Counted from the first letter of the stretch, positions 18,501-27,889 are shown. The stretch is DNA of 64,000 bases from Acinetobacter puyangensis (GCF_900096995.1 NZ_OANT01000003.1:310001-374000), one strand, 5' to 3'. The notes: generated by a model not told the origin, from the letters alone. Numbers and translations are program-made.

Positions 18501-19723
18501 TGAGAAATAATCTTTTTGATTTTCAGGGCTATGAATGTAGTAAATATCTTCAAGTCAACAAAAAAGGTGCAGGCGTGTATATGTTTGATGCCGACACAGG
18601 AGATTTACTCTGGTGGGCAAGTGATAATGTGACGGCAAGTACATCAGCCACAACCAACTCGGGCACCATCGCAACCAAACATCATGATTTAAAATATAGT
18701 GTAGTCAGTCAGATTAATGCCATAGATCGAAATAATGATGGCTTGGTGGATCATTTATATTTTGGTGATTTGGGCGGTCAGGTATTTCGTGTCGATATAG
18801 ATAATACGGTAACCACCACAGGCGGCTTTGCGAAACGAATTGAATTATTGTTTCAGTCTAATCTTGTGACAGAAGGTTTAACCAATCTCAACCTTCCCTT
18901 TGTTGCCAATCCGAGATTTTACGATATGCCCAGTATTTCAATTCATCAGGGGGGAAGTGGCGTATTTGCAGTTGTTGCTTTGAGTTCAGGAAATCGTAGT
19001 TCACCCTTGGCAGCAGGACTAGATGCAACAAATCGCGATGCGCTATATGTCTTGTATGATCATGATGTAGCACGCAATGATTTATATGCCAATGATTATG
19101 TACGTCGTAATCCTGATGCAAAACTTGCTGTACCTGCACCGGTCGGATCTGGTTTGGTGACATTAACCGCAAGAAATTTTGTGGAGAATCTCACCGGGAT
19201 TGATATTGAGGAAATACAATTAGTAGGCGATAAGGCACCTCGGCTGGGCTGGAAATATTATTATGATGGTGCAGGTGGCGCGCCCTCTAGTTTAAATGAA
19301 CTACAAACGCTGATGCCGGGGCGTTATAAAGGTATGAATGGCTTATACGCATTAGATCATATGCTATATGTCAATGTTTATGATCGGGACGGTATCGGGA
19401 TTCTTGGTTCCTGTGGTGCAGGCGTAACAGGTGATTCGTACTTATATCAATTTTGCTTACCTTATGGTCGATGTCCATTTGACACGCCTAAGGCTGCATT
19501 TGGTTTATTAGAATATCCATATAAAGCCAAAATTGGGGCTGGCATACTTGGAGCGACGTTAGGATCGGCTGGAGACGACCAGTTTAAAAATATTGTTCGG
19601 AGTGATACTGCTTGTGATGCAGTTGATGTTAAAGGTAACAAATTGAATAAAAATAGACCCGAGTGTCAGGTATTTAAAACAACAGTGGGTTTACAACATC
19701 TACGCTGGTATCAAATTCGCTAA
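15533..19723 (+). CDS. pilY1: Type IV pilus tip-associated protein PilY1 (ComC-like)
   Basis: 1396 residues with an N-terminal Sec-type signal (MKKHIYKKVMLIGLPMFLVT... cleaved near SNA|SD). A von Willebrand A-like part begins at about residue 43 with the MIDAS motif DTSRS (Asp50). The C-terminal half is the PilY1 beta-propeller: LFGSTQGLLHVLDADHGQEVF at about residues 765-785, GVYMFDADTGDLLWW at about 1015-1030 and the calcium-loop motif DRNNDGLVD at about 1064-1072. Acts at the pilus tip in adhesion, and counteracts retraction in other species through calcium binding. AGAGGG precedes the ATG. In Acinetobacter the orthologue (ComC) is needed for DNA uptake. Confidence 0.93.
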   Translation: MKKHIYKKVMLIGLPMFLVTVACTHLSNASDIEIYQDATRGTVTLMLAIDTSRSMEEADDAKTTADDYELGSACYFGTYQGAGTTITRDNGDLKIQNDRTVYSEIKTRGGVSYTRKYCQVAYATASTSAYEKNKDRCEVLANQGGIKCYDRLTRVKDGLFDLLLGSEDGSIAPISDDKVIGLSHFAVIPRGDSATGTFANNASPAKFTRGGMIAVPARPLKEIVAGKTQRRILLEGIAHLHIDGKGGTPSAALYAETAAYLLGTSTLTSGLTGQENFRWNAATGRWQRCISWNPISVNGLKSCSSVLGWWDFSLADLKYQRGAYSSNAKQTSTKDFYLNETFRPTKYADGNDYYIGLNHEVSSGFFNSVLESKYGAAYQRPSSITEQIGKSDEIKACHGQGIYFLTDGAASIASDTENISKAALGPSYASGFSCNSSDKFDCSDKLTTRLLTASQNPVGLSFRTAIIGFGKDFEHISSYDGTPLIAGAKNADGTIVTEEQASTNVNNNIAAIDHASVGTDFKNTAKWGMNGRGGWYSGSRSADVVYSINAFLSTIEVNIPTMVTGSPTIPADALNPLRLQPYAYYAAFEPKPQAPYRLWTGDLNKYHVHHGELYNRSKSLRLIQANGALNTAANGIWVNGMKGQLSLGMSTTDAVQTANRKILTNRQINSSGSTYNANAAASLQPVNINSLFGEGEGAAFKNDPDKNYWLNLLGYNVSVTGTATSLAHLTEKPELRQVGAILHSSPILLTQQGKVTVDSYGDLDTSNRDDYLLFGSTQGLLHVLDADHGQEVFAFAPHEMMQRQKQAFLAENSSTGGKNKLFYGIDAPWTAYTQYVAKSDGTLTVRDSGRKIDSTDDHSSNLKGLQWVYGGLRMGGRSYYALDLSNINSPSLKFHIDPDGATLGTPLSYMGQSWSKPTIARVNWGGEAKLVMFVGGGYDAEGLTALCNLTTTTWDTLKSVVNHAGGLLGGLLNASTPPADPTTLDLSALVRNNLFDFQGYECSKYLQVNKKGAGVYMFDADTGDLLWWASDNVTASTSATTNSGTIATKHHDLKYSVVSQINAIDRNNDGLVDHLYFGDLGGQVFRVDIDNTVTTTGGFAKRIELLFQSNLVTEGLTNLNLPFVANPRFYDMPSISIHQGGSGVFAVVALSSGNRSSPLAAGLDATNRDALYVLYDHDVARNDLYANDYVRRNPDAKLAVPAPVGSGLVTLTARNFVENLTGIDIEEIQLVGDKAPRLGWKYYYDGAGGAPSSLNELQTLMPGRYKGMNGLYALDHMLYVNVYDRDGIGILGSCGAGVTGDSYLYQFCLPYGRCPFDTPKAAFGLLEYPYKAKIGAGILGATLGSAGDDQFKNIVRSDTACDAVDVKGNKLNKNRPECQVFKTTVGLQHLRWYQIR

Positions 19724-19733
19724 GGAAGGCGTC

Positions 19734-20423
19734 ATGAAAAAAACCTCAAGCATAGTTTTTAGCTTTTCGGTACCGCGCCACTCGAAGCAAAGCATTTCGT
19801 TTTTTGTTCGGAAAAGGCAATGCTTTTCTAATCCTGCATTAGGCTTTACCTTAATTGAACTGATGGTCGTCGTGGTGATTATTACGGTTTTTGCTGCAAT
19901 TGGCATTCCTTCTTATCAACGCTATATCGAAAGACGGGATTTGGCGGTGGCGAAACAGGAAGCACAGCGTATAGCAACAGAGTTAGAGCGATTTAAGGCC
20001 AAAAATTTCAGTTATAAAGGCTTTGATGCCAGTTATTTGTATCATGATAACACTATGGAGGACGACACGAAGCCAATTGCCAATAGTTATTATGATGCAG
20101 CTAAGGGTGAGTTATTACTACCAGTAGGTTCAACCTCGGCCAATGCCAAGTATATTCTTACCTTGCTGGATGCAAAGGAAAAACGTCCACTTTCTGCTGC
20201 GGATCTCGCACAAGATAAAGCACAAGGAACCTCTGCCAGTACAGTCTCTGGACTTCATTGGGTGATGAAAGTTGAACGCAACGTTGGGAGTGATCATTTG
20301 CCGAAACAACCGAATAATTATGATTTATTGCTGACCAGTACAGGCGTGCGTTGTATGACCAGAACTCAAAATGCCGTTGATGATTATACGGGTTGTGGTA
20401 CGACAGATAGCGAGAATTGGTAA
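19734..20423 (+). CDS. comE: Type IV minor pilin, ComE/PilE-like
   Basis: 229 residues with [20 protein letters not shown], Glu at +5 and the helix [22 protein letters not shown]. The leader before the cleavage Gly is about 37 residues and basic, far longer than the usual 6-15. The DNA encoding it contains an inverted repeat (AAAGCATT...AATGCTTT at about 19789-19828). Ten bases separate it from pilY1, and its stop overlaps the next ATG (TAATG). Cysteines near the C-terminus (VRCMTR, TGCGTT) fit a pilin disulfide loop. The symbol is by order and family. Confidence 0.8.
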   Translation: MKKTSSIVFSFSVPRHSKQSISFFVRKRQCFSNPALGFTLIELMVVVVIITVFAAIGIPSYQRYIERRDLAVAKQEAQRIATELERFKAKNFSYKGFDASYLYHDNTMEDDTKPIANSYYDAAKGELLLPVGSTSANAKYILTLLDAKEKRPLSAADLAQDKAQGTSASTVSGLHWVMKVERNVGSDHLPKQPNNYDLLLTSTGVRCMTRTQNAVDDYTGCGTTDSENW

Positions 20424-20860
20424 TGAGCAAAAACATTTCAGGCTTTAGCTTGATCGAACTGATGATTGTGGTTGCAATTATTGGGATTCTGGCAGCGATT
20501 GCTTATCCATCATATACACAATATAAAATCCGTACCCATCGTGCCGATGTACAAACCGAAATGATGCGGATTGCGCAGCAATTACAAAGTTATCATGTGA
20601 TCAAGCATAAATATACCGATGCAAAGCTTGATAATAGTCATACAATTCAGGATTATCCGATGTCAGCAGGTACTGTCTATACGCTTACTTTAGTGACTAC
20701 CGATCAAACCTATACTTTAACTGCTACACCAATGAATTCCCAAGCTGGGGACGGTCATATTGTATTAGATAGCCAAGGGCAAAAATGCTGGACTAAAGGC
20801 AGTGATAGCGCTGGAACAGCTTGTTCACCATCGGCATCAACAAATTGGGATGGTCGTTAA
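20423..20860 (+). CDS. comF: Type IV minor pilin, ComF/PilE-like
   Basis: 145 residues from the ATG at 20423 that overlaps the preceding stop; the in-frame TTG at 20417 is not needed. Short leader MSKNISG, then [20 protein letters not shown]. The C-terminal pair KCWTKGSD...TACSPSA and ending NWDGR are typical of PilE proteins of this genus. Last gene of the operon. Its stop codon overlaps that of the convergent Uma2 gene by three bases, so no terminator lies between them. Confidence 0.85.
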   Translation: MSKNISGFSLIELMIVVAIIGILAAIAYPSYTQYKIRTHRADVQTEMMRIAQQLQSYHVIKHKYTDAKLDNSHTIQDYPMSAGTVYTLTLVTTDQTYTLTATPMNSQAGDGHIVLDSQGQKCWTKGSDSAGTACSPSASTNWDGR

Positions 20861-21453
20861 TCCTCATCGGTTTGTGCTTTTTGCTCAAGCCACTCGCTCA
20901 TATCATCATTTTGTATCTGGTCATAAAGTTCTTCAACAGGGACGGTTAAGCCGACCGATTCAAACGTCACATCATCACCTAGAAAATAATAATTCGGTTG
21001 CCAGCCTTGCGTTCTGCGTAAAACCTGTATTTCGGCTTTGTCTTGTTCGATTAGTATGTATTCCAGCAAGGTATCAATTTTTAAATAATTTTTGAGTTTT
21101 AGCGTTTTGTCATATTGCTGCGTGCTTTTAAACAACACTTCAACAATCAATATCGGCGTCTGGGTAAAAATATCCTGTCCTGATATATTTGAACAATCAA
21201 CTAGAACATCAGGATAAAAATATTTTGTTCCAATTTTGACTTTCATATCAGAGGTAAAGGGACGGCAGGGTTTGCCTTTTAGATGGTTTCCCAGTGCAAG
21301 GAATACATTACCTGCTAATGTATTATGATTGGCAGTTGAGCCCACCATGGCAAAAACTTCACCATCAATATATTCATGTTTGATTTCGCTATGCAATTCG
21401 CCAGCAAGGTAGTCTTGTTCTGATAGTTTTAGTGGTGATGCAAGATTCGCCAT
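20857..21453 (-). CDS. Uma2-family (DUF820) PD-(D/E)XK nuclease-fold protein, copy B
   Basis: 198 residues, a close paralogue of 1660-2268: [20 protein letters not shown], then [13 protein letters not shown] and [13 protein letters not shown] with the predicted catalytic Asp and Glu. The leader and orientation are the mirror image of copy A. It converges on the pilin operon with overlapping stop codons and diverges from rpsP. Role unknown; association with the pilin block is positional. Confidence 0.85.
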   Translation of the reverse strand: MANLASPLKLSEQDYLAGELHSEIKHEYIDGEVFAMVGSTANHNTLAGNVFLALGNHLKGKPCRPFTSDMKVKIGTKYFYPDVLVDCSNISGQDIFTQTPILIVEVLFKSTQQYDKTLKLKNYLKIDTLLEYILIEQDKAEIQVLRRTQGWQPNYYFLGDDVTFESVGLTVPVEELYDQIQNDDMSEWLEQKAQTDED

Positions 21454-21575
21454 GATCGTATCCCAATCATTGAATTATTATACCATTATTCATAAATGAT
21501 TGGGCGTATGCAATACGCCCGTACAATTCCATACAATTGATTTTGTAGGGGTTTATTGTATAAACCCTGATAACT
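21454..21575 (-). repeat. Right copy of two-hairpin leader repeat before Uma2 gene
   Basis: Inverted copy of 1539-1659, with only a few mismatches. Palindromes at 21502-21520 (GGGCGTAT/ATACGCCC arms) and 21547-21568 (AGGGGTTTAT/ATAAACCCT arms). With the left copy it brackets the whole 20-kb pilin region. Confidence 0.85.
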
Positions 21576-21727
21576 TAATTTTAATGTTTGGTATTAGTTT
21601 GAGTATAAATATTTTTGCTTTCTTTTGTCTAAAATTTAACGTAAAATACCGCCCTCTATGAAAGGGGTTTGAAATGTTACCGATGGTCGGTGCAGGGATA
21701 ATCCGTAAAAATTATAAGGTTTTTCTC

Positions 21728-21979
21728 ATGGTAGTTATTCGTTTAACTCGTGGTGGCGCAAAAAAACGTCCGTTTTATCAAATCGTTGTAACAGACAGCC
21801 GTAATGCACGTGATGGCCGTTTTATCGAGCGTATTGGTTTCTTTAACCCGACTGCACAAGGTCAGGCAGAAAAAGTTCGTCTGGATACTGCACGTTTTGA
21901 GCATTGGGTTGCTCAAGGTGCTCAAGCATCTGATCGTGTTGCTGCATTGGCAAAACAAGTTCAAAAAGCAGCTGTTTAA
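21728..21979 (+). CDS. rpsP: 30S ribosomal protein S16
   Basis: 83 residues, [20 protein letters not shown], a standard bS16 sequence of normal length. The start at 21728 is chosen because the family begins MVxIRL; the open frame extends upstream to 21674 without family support. First gene of rpsP-rimM-trmD-rplS, three bases before rimM. A TAAAAT-type -10 sequence lies at 21642-21647. Confidence 0.97.
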   Translation: MVVIRLTRGGAKKRPFYQIVVTDSRNARDGRFIERIGFFNPTAQGQAEKVRLDTARFEHWVAQGAQASDRVAALAKQVQKAAV

Positions 21980-21982
21980 TCG

Positions 21983-22537
21983 ATGAGTCAGACCTCCATG
22001 CAGAATGTACCTGAAGATCTTATTCAGATTGGGCAGTTACGTTCTCCGTATGGTTTGAATGGCTGGCTTTGGGTCTTTTCCAATACAGACCCAATCAGCA
22101 ATATGTTTGATTATTTGCCTTGGTATATCAAGACTAAGGCAGGTTGGCAAACAGCCGATGTAAAACGCTGGAAACCACAGAGTAAAGGTTTGGTTGTTGC
22201 GCTTAAAGGTGTGAGTGATCGCACTGCGGCAGAGCAACTGGTCGGTGCCGAAATCTGGATTGAAAAATCACAATTGCCACAGGCAGGCATGGATGAATAT
22301 TACTGGTCAGATTTAAAAGGTCTGATGGTGATGGGACTAGATGAATCAGAACATGAAGTCATTCTAGGTAAAATCCATGAGCTGTTTGAAACTGGTGCCA
22401 ATGATGTCATGGTGGTTCACGCTACCGCTGACAGTGTTGATGCCGAGGAACGCATGATTCCATGGCATAAAGATGTGGTACAGCGTGTAGATATTGAAGC
22501 AGGTCGTATTTACGTCAATTGGGGCGTAGATTATTAA
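21983..22537 (+). CDS. rimM: 16S rRNA processing protein RimM
   Basis: 184 residues with the N-terminal RimM domain (IQIGQLRSPYGLNGWLWVFS) and the C-terminal PRC-barrel (EYYWSDLKGLMVM...DVMVV...RMIPWHKDVV). It helps mature the 3' domain of the 30S subunit and binds S19. It starts three bases after rpsP, in the conserved operon. Confidence 0.96.
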   Translation: MSQTSMQNVPEDLIQIGQLRSPYGLNGWLWVFSNTDPISNMFDYLPWYIKTKAGWQTADVKRWKPQSKGLVVALKGVSDRTAAEQLVGAEIWIEKSQLPQAGMDEYYWSDLKGLMVMGLDESEHEVILGKIHELFETGANDVMVVHATADSVDAEERMIPWHKDVVQRVDIEAGRIYVNWGVDY

Positions 22538-22585
22538 ACATTCATTATTTATCCATGGATAAATAAAACAGGAAGGGAGCCTGCG

Positions 22586-23326
22586 ATGTTTTTTGCAGTG
22601 ATTACATTATTTCCTGAAATGTTTGATGCGATTACTGCGTATGGGATCAGCGGGCGTGCAGCAAAACGTGATGTGATTCAGTTGACCTGTATTAACCCAC
22701 GGGATTTTGCCAAGGGCAACTATAAGCGAGTGGATGAACGTCCATTTGGTGGTGGTCCGGGTATGGTGATGATGGCGGAGCCTCTGGCACAAGCAATCGA
22801 TCATGCCAAACAGCTTGCACAACAAGCAGGATGTGTTCATGCGCCTGTGGTGTATATGTCACCGCAAGGCAAAACCTTAAATGAACAGGCAGTACAAGAT
22901 TTTGTCGAATATGATGGTTTGATTGTATTGTGTGGGCGTTATGAAGGGGTAGATGAGCGTTTAATCCAGTTGTATGTTGATCAGGAATGGTCAATTGGCG
23001 ATTACGTATTATCCGGTGGTGAACTACCTGCGATGGTCTTACTTGACAGTATTATTCGGCGTTTACCAAATGTGATGTCGGATGATAAATCGGCGGAACA
23101 GGATTCTTTTGTGGATGGTTTACTGGATTGTCCACAATATACCAAGCCAGATCATTTTGAAGGGCTTGAAGTACCGGAAGTTTTAAAATCCGGACATCAT
23201 GCCAATATTGAAAAATGGCGGTTTTTGCAGCGTTATCAACGCACTTTACAACGTCGTCCGGAACTGGTCGAAAAAGTTGAGTTGAGTCCGCAGCAAAAAA
23301 AATGGGTAAAAGATTTGGATTCGTAA
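22586..23326 (+). CDS. trmD: tRNA (guanine-N1-)-methyltransferase
   Basis: Methylates G37 of tRNAs reading CNN codons with S-adenosylmethionine, preventing frameshifting. 246 residues: start [29 protein letters not shown], the trefoil-knot SAM site YMSPQGK...[10 protein letters not shown] and [16 protein letters not shown]. Length and position in the operon are normal; GGAAGGGAG precedes the ATG. Confidence 0.97.
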   Translation: MFFAVITLFPEMFDAITAYGISGRAAKRDVIQLTCINPRDFAKGNYKRVDERPFGGGPGMVMMAEPLAQAIDHAKQLAQQAGCVHAPVVYMSPQGKTLNEQAVQDFVEYDGLIVLCGRYEGVDERLIQLYVDQEWSIGDYVLSGGELPAMVLLDSIIRRLPNVMSDDKSAEQDSFVDGLLDCPQYTKPDHFEGLEVPEVLKSGHHANIEKWRFLQRYQRTLQRRPELVEKVELSPQQKKWVKDLDS

Positions 23327-23446
23327 GAATCATGAGTGAGTGCTTTAAATCATTAAGGTTTAAAGTGAAATATAAACGGGTTGATATGCGTCTTTAGCCT
23401 CTGTCCCCAGCGAAACCAAAAATTTCGCATAGTGGAGATTCCCACA

Positions 23447-23815
23447 ATGAGTGGCAAACATCCTTTAATTCAAGTAATTGAAAACTCTCAATTAAAAACT
23501 GATATCCCTGCGTTTGCACCAGGTGATACAGTAATCGTACAAGTTAAGGTAAAAGAGGGTGAGCGTGAACGTCTTCAGGCATTTGAAGGTGTTGTCATCG
23601 CTAAGAAAAACCGTGGTTTAAACTCGGCTTTTACCGTACGTAAAATTTCTAGCGGTGTTGGTGTTGAGCGTGTATTCCAAACACATTCTCCAATCGTTGC
23701 TAAAATCGAAGTGAAACGTCGTGGTGATGTGCGCCGTGCTAAACTGTATTACCTGCGTGAATTGTCTGGTAAAGCTGCACGTATTCGTGAAAAATTGCCT
23801 GCTCGTAAAAAATAA
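23447..23815 (+). CDS. rplS: 50S ribosomal protein L19
   Basis: 122 residues: [40 protein letters not shown] and [12 protein letters not shown], standard bL19. The start at 23447 matches the family; the frame is open back to 23381. It lies 120 bases after trmD and ends just before a strong terminator. Confidence 0.97.
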   Translation: MSGKHPLIQVIENSQLKTDIPAFAPGDTVIVQVKVKEGERERLQAFEGVVIAKKNRGLNSAFTVRKISSGVGVERVFQTHSPIVAKIEVKRRGDVRRAKLYYLRELSGKAARIREKLPARKK

Positions 23816-23843
23816 GCTTTATTGCTGTTTTTTTAGAGTAAAA

Positions 23844-23870
23844 AATGCGCCAATTGAGGCGCATTTTTTT
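23844..23870. terminator. Bidirectional terminator between rplS and lipA
   Basis: Stem AATGCGCC/GGCGCATT around a short loop, with T-runs on the plus side and A-runs on the left that become T on the other strand. The converging genes rplS and lipA can share it. Confidence 0.85.
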
Positions 23871-23896
23871 ATGGCTTAAAAGCTATAAATGCTAAT

Positions 23897-24877
23897 TTAT
23901 AAACCCTGTAACTTAAGGCGATTGGCATGTTGCCGATAGATGGATAAAGGATCTGGTGCAAATAAGCCTCGAATTCCCAAGACTTGATTGACTTCATCCA
24001 GATGATTCCATGCATAGTCATCACGAATGGTTTTACCAAACTTGGCACTACAGCGTGAAACCAGTCCATCATTGGCATCCTTAGATGTGGTCAGGCTGGT
24101 GATTTGTAAGGCATAGTCGATTGGATCAAGTATATTGGTAAAAGGTTTTATGCCGGTAAAAGAATAGAGATAGATTCCTTTTTCCTGTGCTGCACCATCT
24201 CCACAGGCAGTACTTGGAATACCTATGGGGAATTTGCTATTAAAGGTATTAGAACCTGCTGTGGTTAAACTTTTGCCCGCACTTAATGCATCACTTGGAA
24301 AGGTGTTTGGATCCAGTGTTTGTGTAAACAAAATGATCTGTGAGAATAGATTGAGAACACCCACCAATGGACCTTCAAGAAGTGTTCCTTCTGCGGATAC
24401 AACCAGATCGGCAGTACCAGAGCCTTTATGTGGGCCTGCCACTGCGGTTAATGAAGCGACTTTTTCCGGTGCAACACCGGCCACATAACGGATAGTTGGT
24501 CCGCCATGACTATGACCAATCAGGTTGACTTTTGCTTGTCCGGTGATGGCAAGGATTTCATCGACCTGTTGTAATAATTGTTCGCCACGGATTTCACTGG
24601 AATTCAAGGGGGATACCCGTGTGGTCCATACATTGGCACCATTGCGGGCCAAATCTGGCACAATTTGATACCAGTAATCTAATCCCAGTAGATCTGTACC
24701 TACCCGGTTAAAACCCGCCATGCCATGGGCAAAGACCAGTGGATATTTAGTTTTGGCATAGCTTGAGATGACAAAACTACTCTTATATTGTTCTGTATTA
24801 CTGGCCTGTGCTTGGCTTGCCATGCATGCGGCAGCCAGTGTCAGCCCACTCAAAGCAGTTAAAAATTGATATTTCAT
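23897..24877 (-). CDS. lipA: Secreted triacylglycerol lipase (family I)
   Basis: 326 residues from the ATG at 24877, which has GAGG six bases ahead; a TTG two codons earlier is not needed. Signal peptide with cleavage near SQAQA|SNTEQ. The mature enzyme has YPLVFAHGMAGF (oxyanion region), the nucleophile elbow GHSHGG (Ser), a calcium/Asp region with DGLVSRCSAKFG and a final NHLDEVNQ with the catalytic His. Cysteines STACGDG and SRCSAK can form the family I disulfide. It needs the foldase encoded just upstream (lipB, 79 bases away) and is exported by type II secretion. Confidence 0.94.
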   Translation of the reverse strand: MKYQFLTALSGLTLAAACMASQAQASNTEQYKSSFVISSYAKTKYPLVFAHGMAGFNRVGTDLLGLDYWYQIVPDLARNGANVWTTRVSPLNSSEIRGEQLLQQVDEILAITGQAKVNLIGHSHGGPTIRYVAGVAPEKVASLTAVAGPHKGSGTADLVVSAEGTLLEGPLVGVLNLFSQIILFTQTLDPNTFPSDALSAGKSLTTAGSNTFNSKFPIGIPSTACGDGAAQEKGIYLYSFTGIKPFTNILDPIDYALQITSLTTSKDANDGLVSRCSAKFGKTIRDDYAWNHLDEVNQVLGIRGLFAPDPLSIYRQHANRLKLQGL

Positions 24878-24955
24878 ATCCAACCTCTATTATTTTACCT
24901 ATATTATCAATACAAATCCTTGTGTTGACCTATTTTTTAACAGGAATAGTCGCAA

Positions 24956-25996
24956 CTATTCAGCAAATGGTAATGTTCCCCCTTTATCGTGGATCGATTC
25001 GAATGTCTGTAAACGCAGTTGTTCCTGTTGGGTTGCGAATTGTTGTGTTTGAAGCTGTGCAATCGCTTGTTGCTTGCCCGACTCACTTAAGCCACTGTTG
25101 AGAATAGAATCCCTGTCTGTGAGATATTGGTTGATTCGGCCTTTCCAGTCTTGACGCTCGACATCCAGATGTTCCAGTCGATTGGTTGCATCAGCACCCA
25201 CCAGATTTAAACGCATCTGATGAAGTTCGTTGGCCGTACCGCCTCGGGCTTTCAGTGCTGCGGTAAGTTGTCTTAAATCTTCCAATACCGAAAGCTGTTG
25301 AATGTTTTCCTGCCAGTCTTGCGGTAGATCCTGAAATAGTGCATTTAATTGTTTGGCTTTTTCTGCTTCAGATAATGTGGTTTGTTCTAAAATTGCCATT
25401 CGATCTAGTGTGTATTGATCATAAACATTTTGAGTATTGAAAAGACCAGCGATTTCGGCAGTAGAAAAGAATTTTTTGCGTAAATTTTCTGTGGCTGCAA
25501 AAATTTCTTTTAAATATTGTGCACTTTGCGGATCGCCAGCGGGTGGTTTTAATTCACCGAGTTGTTTGCGATATTCAATATAGCGTGTCCATAAATCGAT
25601 AATTTGTGCTAATGCAGGTTGCTGATAACTGTGCTGTGCATAAGCGATAAAACGTGTCTTGATTTCATCCAGATTGGCTTCGCCATATTGTGAAATAAAA
25701 TATTCAAAACAATCCCGAGTTTGTGCATTAACAATCAGTCGATGACTGGCATCAAGCTGTAATTGACAGTTAATTTCGGTATCTTGCTGGCTCGGGCTTA
25801 ATACGGGGGCAGTCTGGTGTTGGACAATCTGGCTCGGCTGATTAGCATCATGCGCTTGCTGATCGGATTGAGATGTAGGACTGAATAGCGTTTGCTGGCT
25901 ATTACTAGGGCGAAGCCAGAAGATAAGCACACTCACGAGCACAAGTATTAACATCACGGTATATAGAAATACAGGGCTGCGCTTTTTACCCGACAT
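24956..25996 (-). CDS. lipB: Lipase-specific foldase (lipase chaperone)
   Basis: Membrane-anchored periplasmic chaperone that folds LipA before secretion. 346 residues from the ATG at 25996, which has AAGGA upstream; the open frame back to 26071 adds an unlikely N-terminus. One transmembrane segment (FLYTVMLILVLVSVLIFW) is followed by a variable linker, then the foldase domain with TRDCFEYFISQYGE, a version of the RxxFDY(F/C)LSAxGE steric-chaperone motif. The lipB-lipA order is that known from Acinetobacter calcoaceticus. Confidence 0.92.
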   Translation of the reverse strand: MSGKKRSPVFLYTVMLILVLVSVLIFWLRPSNSQQTLFSPTSQSDQQAHDANQPSQIVQHQTAPVLSPSQQDTEINCQLQLDASHRLIVNAQTRDCFEYFISQYGEANLDEIKTRFIAYAQHSYQQPALAQIIDLWTRYIEYRKQLGELKPPAGDPQSAQYLKEIFAATENLRKKFFSTAEIAGLFNTQNVYDQYTLDRMAILEQTTLSEAEKAKQLNALFQDLPQDWQENIQQLSVLEDLRQLTAALKARGGTANELHQMRLNLVGADATNRLEHLDVERQDWKGRINQYLTDRDSILNSGLSESGKQQAIAQLQTQQFATQQEQLRLQTFESIHDKGGTLPFAE

Positions 25997-26125
25997 ACAA
26001 ACGATCCTTGTTTGAGTCAATTTTTTAATAATTTGCCATAAAAAGTAAGCTGGCGAAAGTAAAATTCGCAAAACAACAGCGCAGATTTGTTACCATAGCC
26101 ATTCAAAGATGGAAGTCAATTTACC

Positions 26126-27022
26126 ATGTCAAAAAATGTTCGCCGCCATGTCCATGGCGTTTTTCTGTTAAATAAACCTTTGGGGATTAGTTCCAACGCT
26201 GCTTTGCAAAAAGTTCGCTGGTTGTATCGTGCGCATAAAGCTGGCCATACTGGTGCACTGGATCCGCTGGCAACGGGATTGTTACCGATTTGTTTGGGTG
26301 AAGCGACCAAGTTTTCGCACTACCTTCTTGATGCCAGTAAACGCTACCAGACCACAATTACCCTTGGGCATAGCACCACCACTGGTGATGTAGAAGGCGA
26401 AGTATTTGAGCAAGCAGATATTCCATCACTGAATGAAGACATGATTCAGCAGGTATTGAGCCAGTTTACCGGTGATATTTTACAGGTGCCACCGATGTAT
26501 TCGGCACTGAAAAAAGATGGTCGACCCTTGTATGAACTGGCACGTCAGGGCATTGAAATTGACCGTCCGGCACGTCCAATCACGATTTATCAAATTGAAT
26601 TATTAGGTTTTAATGAAAATAGTTTAACGCTGGATGTGACCTGCTCAAAAGGGACCTATATTCGGGTACTGGGTGAGGATATTGCCAAAGCACTTGCAAC
26701 GTTTGGGCATTTAACCTATCTACATCGGGTACAAACAGGGCATTTTGAGTTAAATCCGCAAATGACGATTGACTATCTGGAAAGTCTGCAAGACTCTGAG
26801 CGTGATGCATTATTGTTGCCAGCCTTTGCTCCGGTACAAGATTTACCGCGGTTGGAACTTGCCGAAGAACGGGTTAAATATTTCCGTAATGGTCAGGAAA
26901 GTAATGTTGATTTTCCAGAAACCGAAGCTGTACTGGTATTTTTTTCTGGACTGTGTCTCGGGCTGGCAAAAGTCAATCAGTATGGACGTTTAATTCCACA
27001 ACGGGTTTTAAATCTGGCCTAA
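26126..27022 (+). CDS. truB: tRNA pseudouridine(55) synthase
   Basis: 298 residues, with [20 protein letters not shown], the catalytic [15 protein letters not shown] (Asp in GALDP), [19 protein letters not shown] and [12 protein letters not shown]. Makes pseudouridine 55 in the T loop of elongator tRNAs. It diverges from lipB. Confidence 0.96.
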   Translation: MSKNVRRHVHGVFLLNKPLGISSNAALQKVRWLYRAHKAGHTGALDPLATGLLPICLGEATKFSHYLLDASKRYQTTITLGHSTTTGDVEGEVFEQADIPSLNEDMIQQVLSQFTGDILQVPPMYSALKKDGRPLYELARQGIEIDRPARPITIYQIELLGFNENSLTLDVTCSKGTYIRVLGEDIAKALATFGHLTYLHRVQTGHFELNPQMTIDYLESLQDSERDALLLPAFAPVQDLPRLELAEERVKYFRNGQESNVDFPETEAVLVFFSGLCLGLAKVNQYGRLIPQRVLNLA

Positions 27023-27049
27023 GATCAGGCGTATGAGTTCAGAATTGAG

Positions 27050-27829
27050 GTGGTTGTGGATTTTGTAACAGTTATATCTTTGGTATTTTTTGCTTTTGCC
27101 GCAGGGCTGATCGATGCTGCGGTCGGTGGTGGTGGTTTGATTCAAATTCCTGCTTTGATGAACTTCTATCCCAATACATCTGCGGCAACCATTTTTGGGA
27201 CCAATAAACTGGCGGCAATTTTTGGTACCGCAACATCTGCATTTAATTATGCGCGTCGGGTACCGTTTAATTTTAAACTGGTAGGTGTCGTTGCGGTATT
27301 TGCCGGTGCATTTTCTCTACTTGGCGCAAATTGTGTCAGTCTATTGCCACAACAGGTATTACGCCCCTTTGTTTTGATCATGTTGATTGCAATTGCCATC
27401 TATACTTTTAAACAAAAGCAATTTGGGATTTTGCATCAACAATTTGCGTGGTCTAAAAAAAGCTGTATTCTCGCCATGTTGGGTGCTGCCAGTATTGGAT
27501 TTTATGATGGAGTGTTTGGACCTGGTACAGGCAGTTTTTTTATCTTCTTCTTTATTCGTTATTTGAGTTTTGATTTTTTACATGCTTCTGCTTTGTCTAA
27601 AATGGCAAATCTTACGACTAATTTGGCAGCATTGTCGTTCTTCATTCCTAGCGGGCATATTTTACTGCAACTGGGCTTAATTATGGCGGTTGCCAATATG
27701 GTAGGTTCGGTGATTGGGGTCAGAATGGCATTTAAATATGGGACACATTTTATTCGTAAGCTGTTTTTAGCCTTATTGGTCGTTTTGATTGGACGTTTGG
27801 CATGGCAAACATTCTCCGATTTTCTCTAA
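27050..27829 (+). CDS. TSUP/TauE-SafE family membrane permease
   Basis: About 258 residues starting at a GTG. There are eight likely membrane segments, with the family's GLIDAAVGGGGLIQIPAL near the N-terminus and a second half repeat GFYDGVFGPGTGSFFIF. The family exports or imports small sulfur-containing or organic anions; the substrate is not predictable. 27 bases after truB, so it may share that transcript. Confidence 0.88.
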   Translation: MVVDFVTVISLVFFAFAAGLIDAAVGGGGLIQIPALMNFYPNTSAATIFGTNKLAAIFGTATSAFNYARRVPFNFKLVGVVAVFAGAFSLLGANCVSLLPQQVLRPFVLIMLIAIAIYTFKQKQFGILHQQFAWSKKSCILAMLGAASIGFYDGVFGPGTGSFFIFFFIRYLSFDFLHASALSKMANLTTNLAALSFFIPSGHILLQLGLIMAVANMVGSVIGVRMAFKYGTHFIRKLFLALLVVLIGRLAWQTFSDFL

Positions 27830-27889
27830 ACATCTAACTTTAAAAAATGCTATATTTCAGCATTAAGTCTTTGGGTGTTCGGATGATTT

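Noticed and set aside
22692..22994. Minus-strand His-rich 100-residue frame inside trmD
   Set aside because: Antisense shadow of trmD with no start context.
24225..24488. Plus-strand frame opposite lipA
   Set aside because: Shadow of the lipase gene; no ribosome site and no family match.
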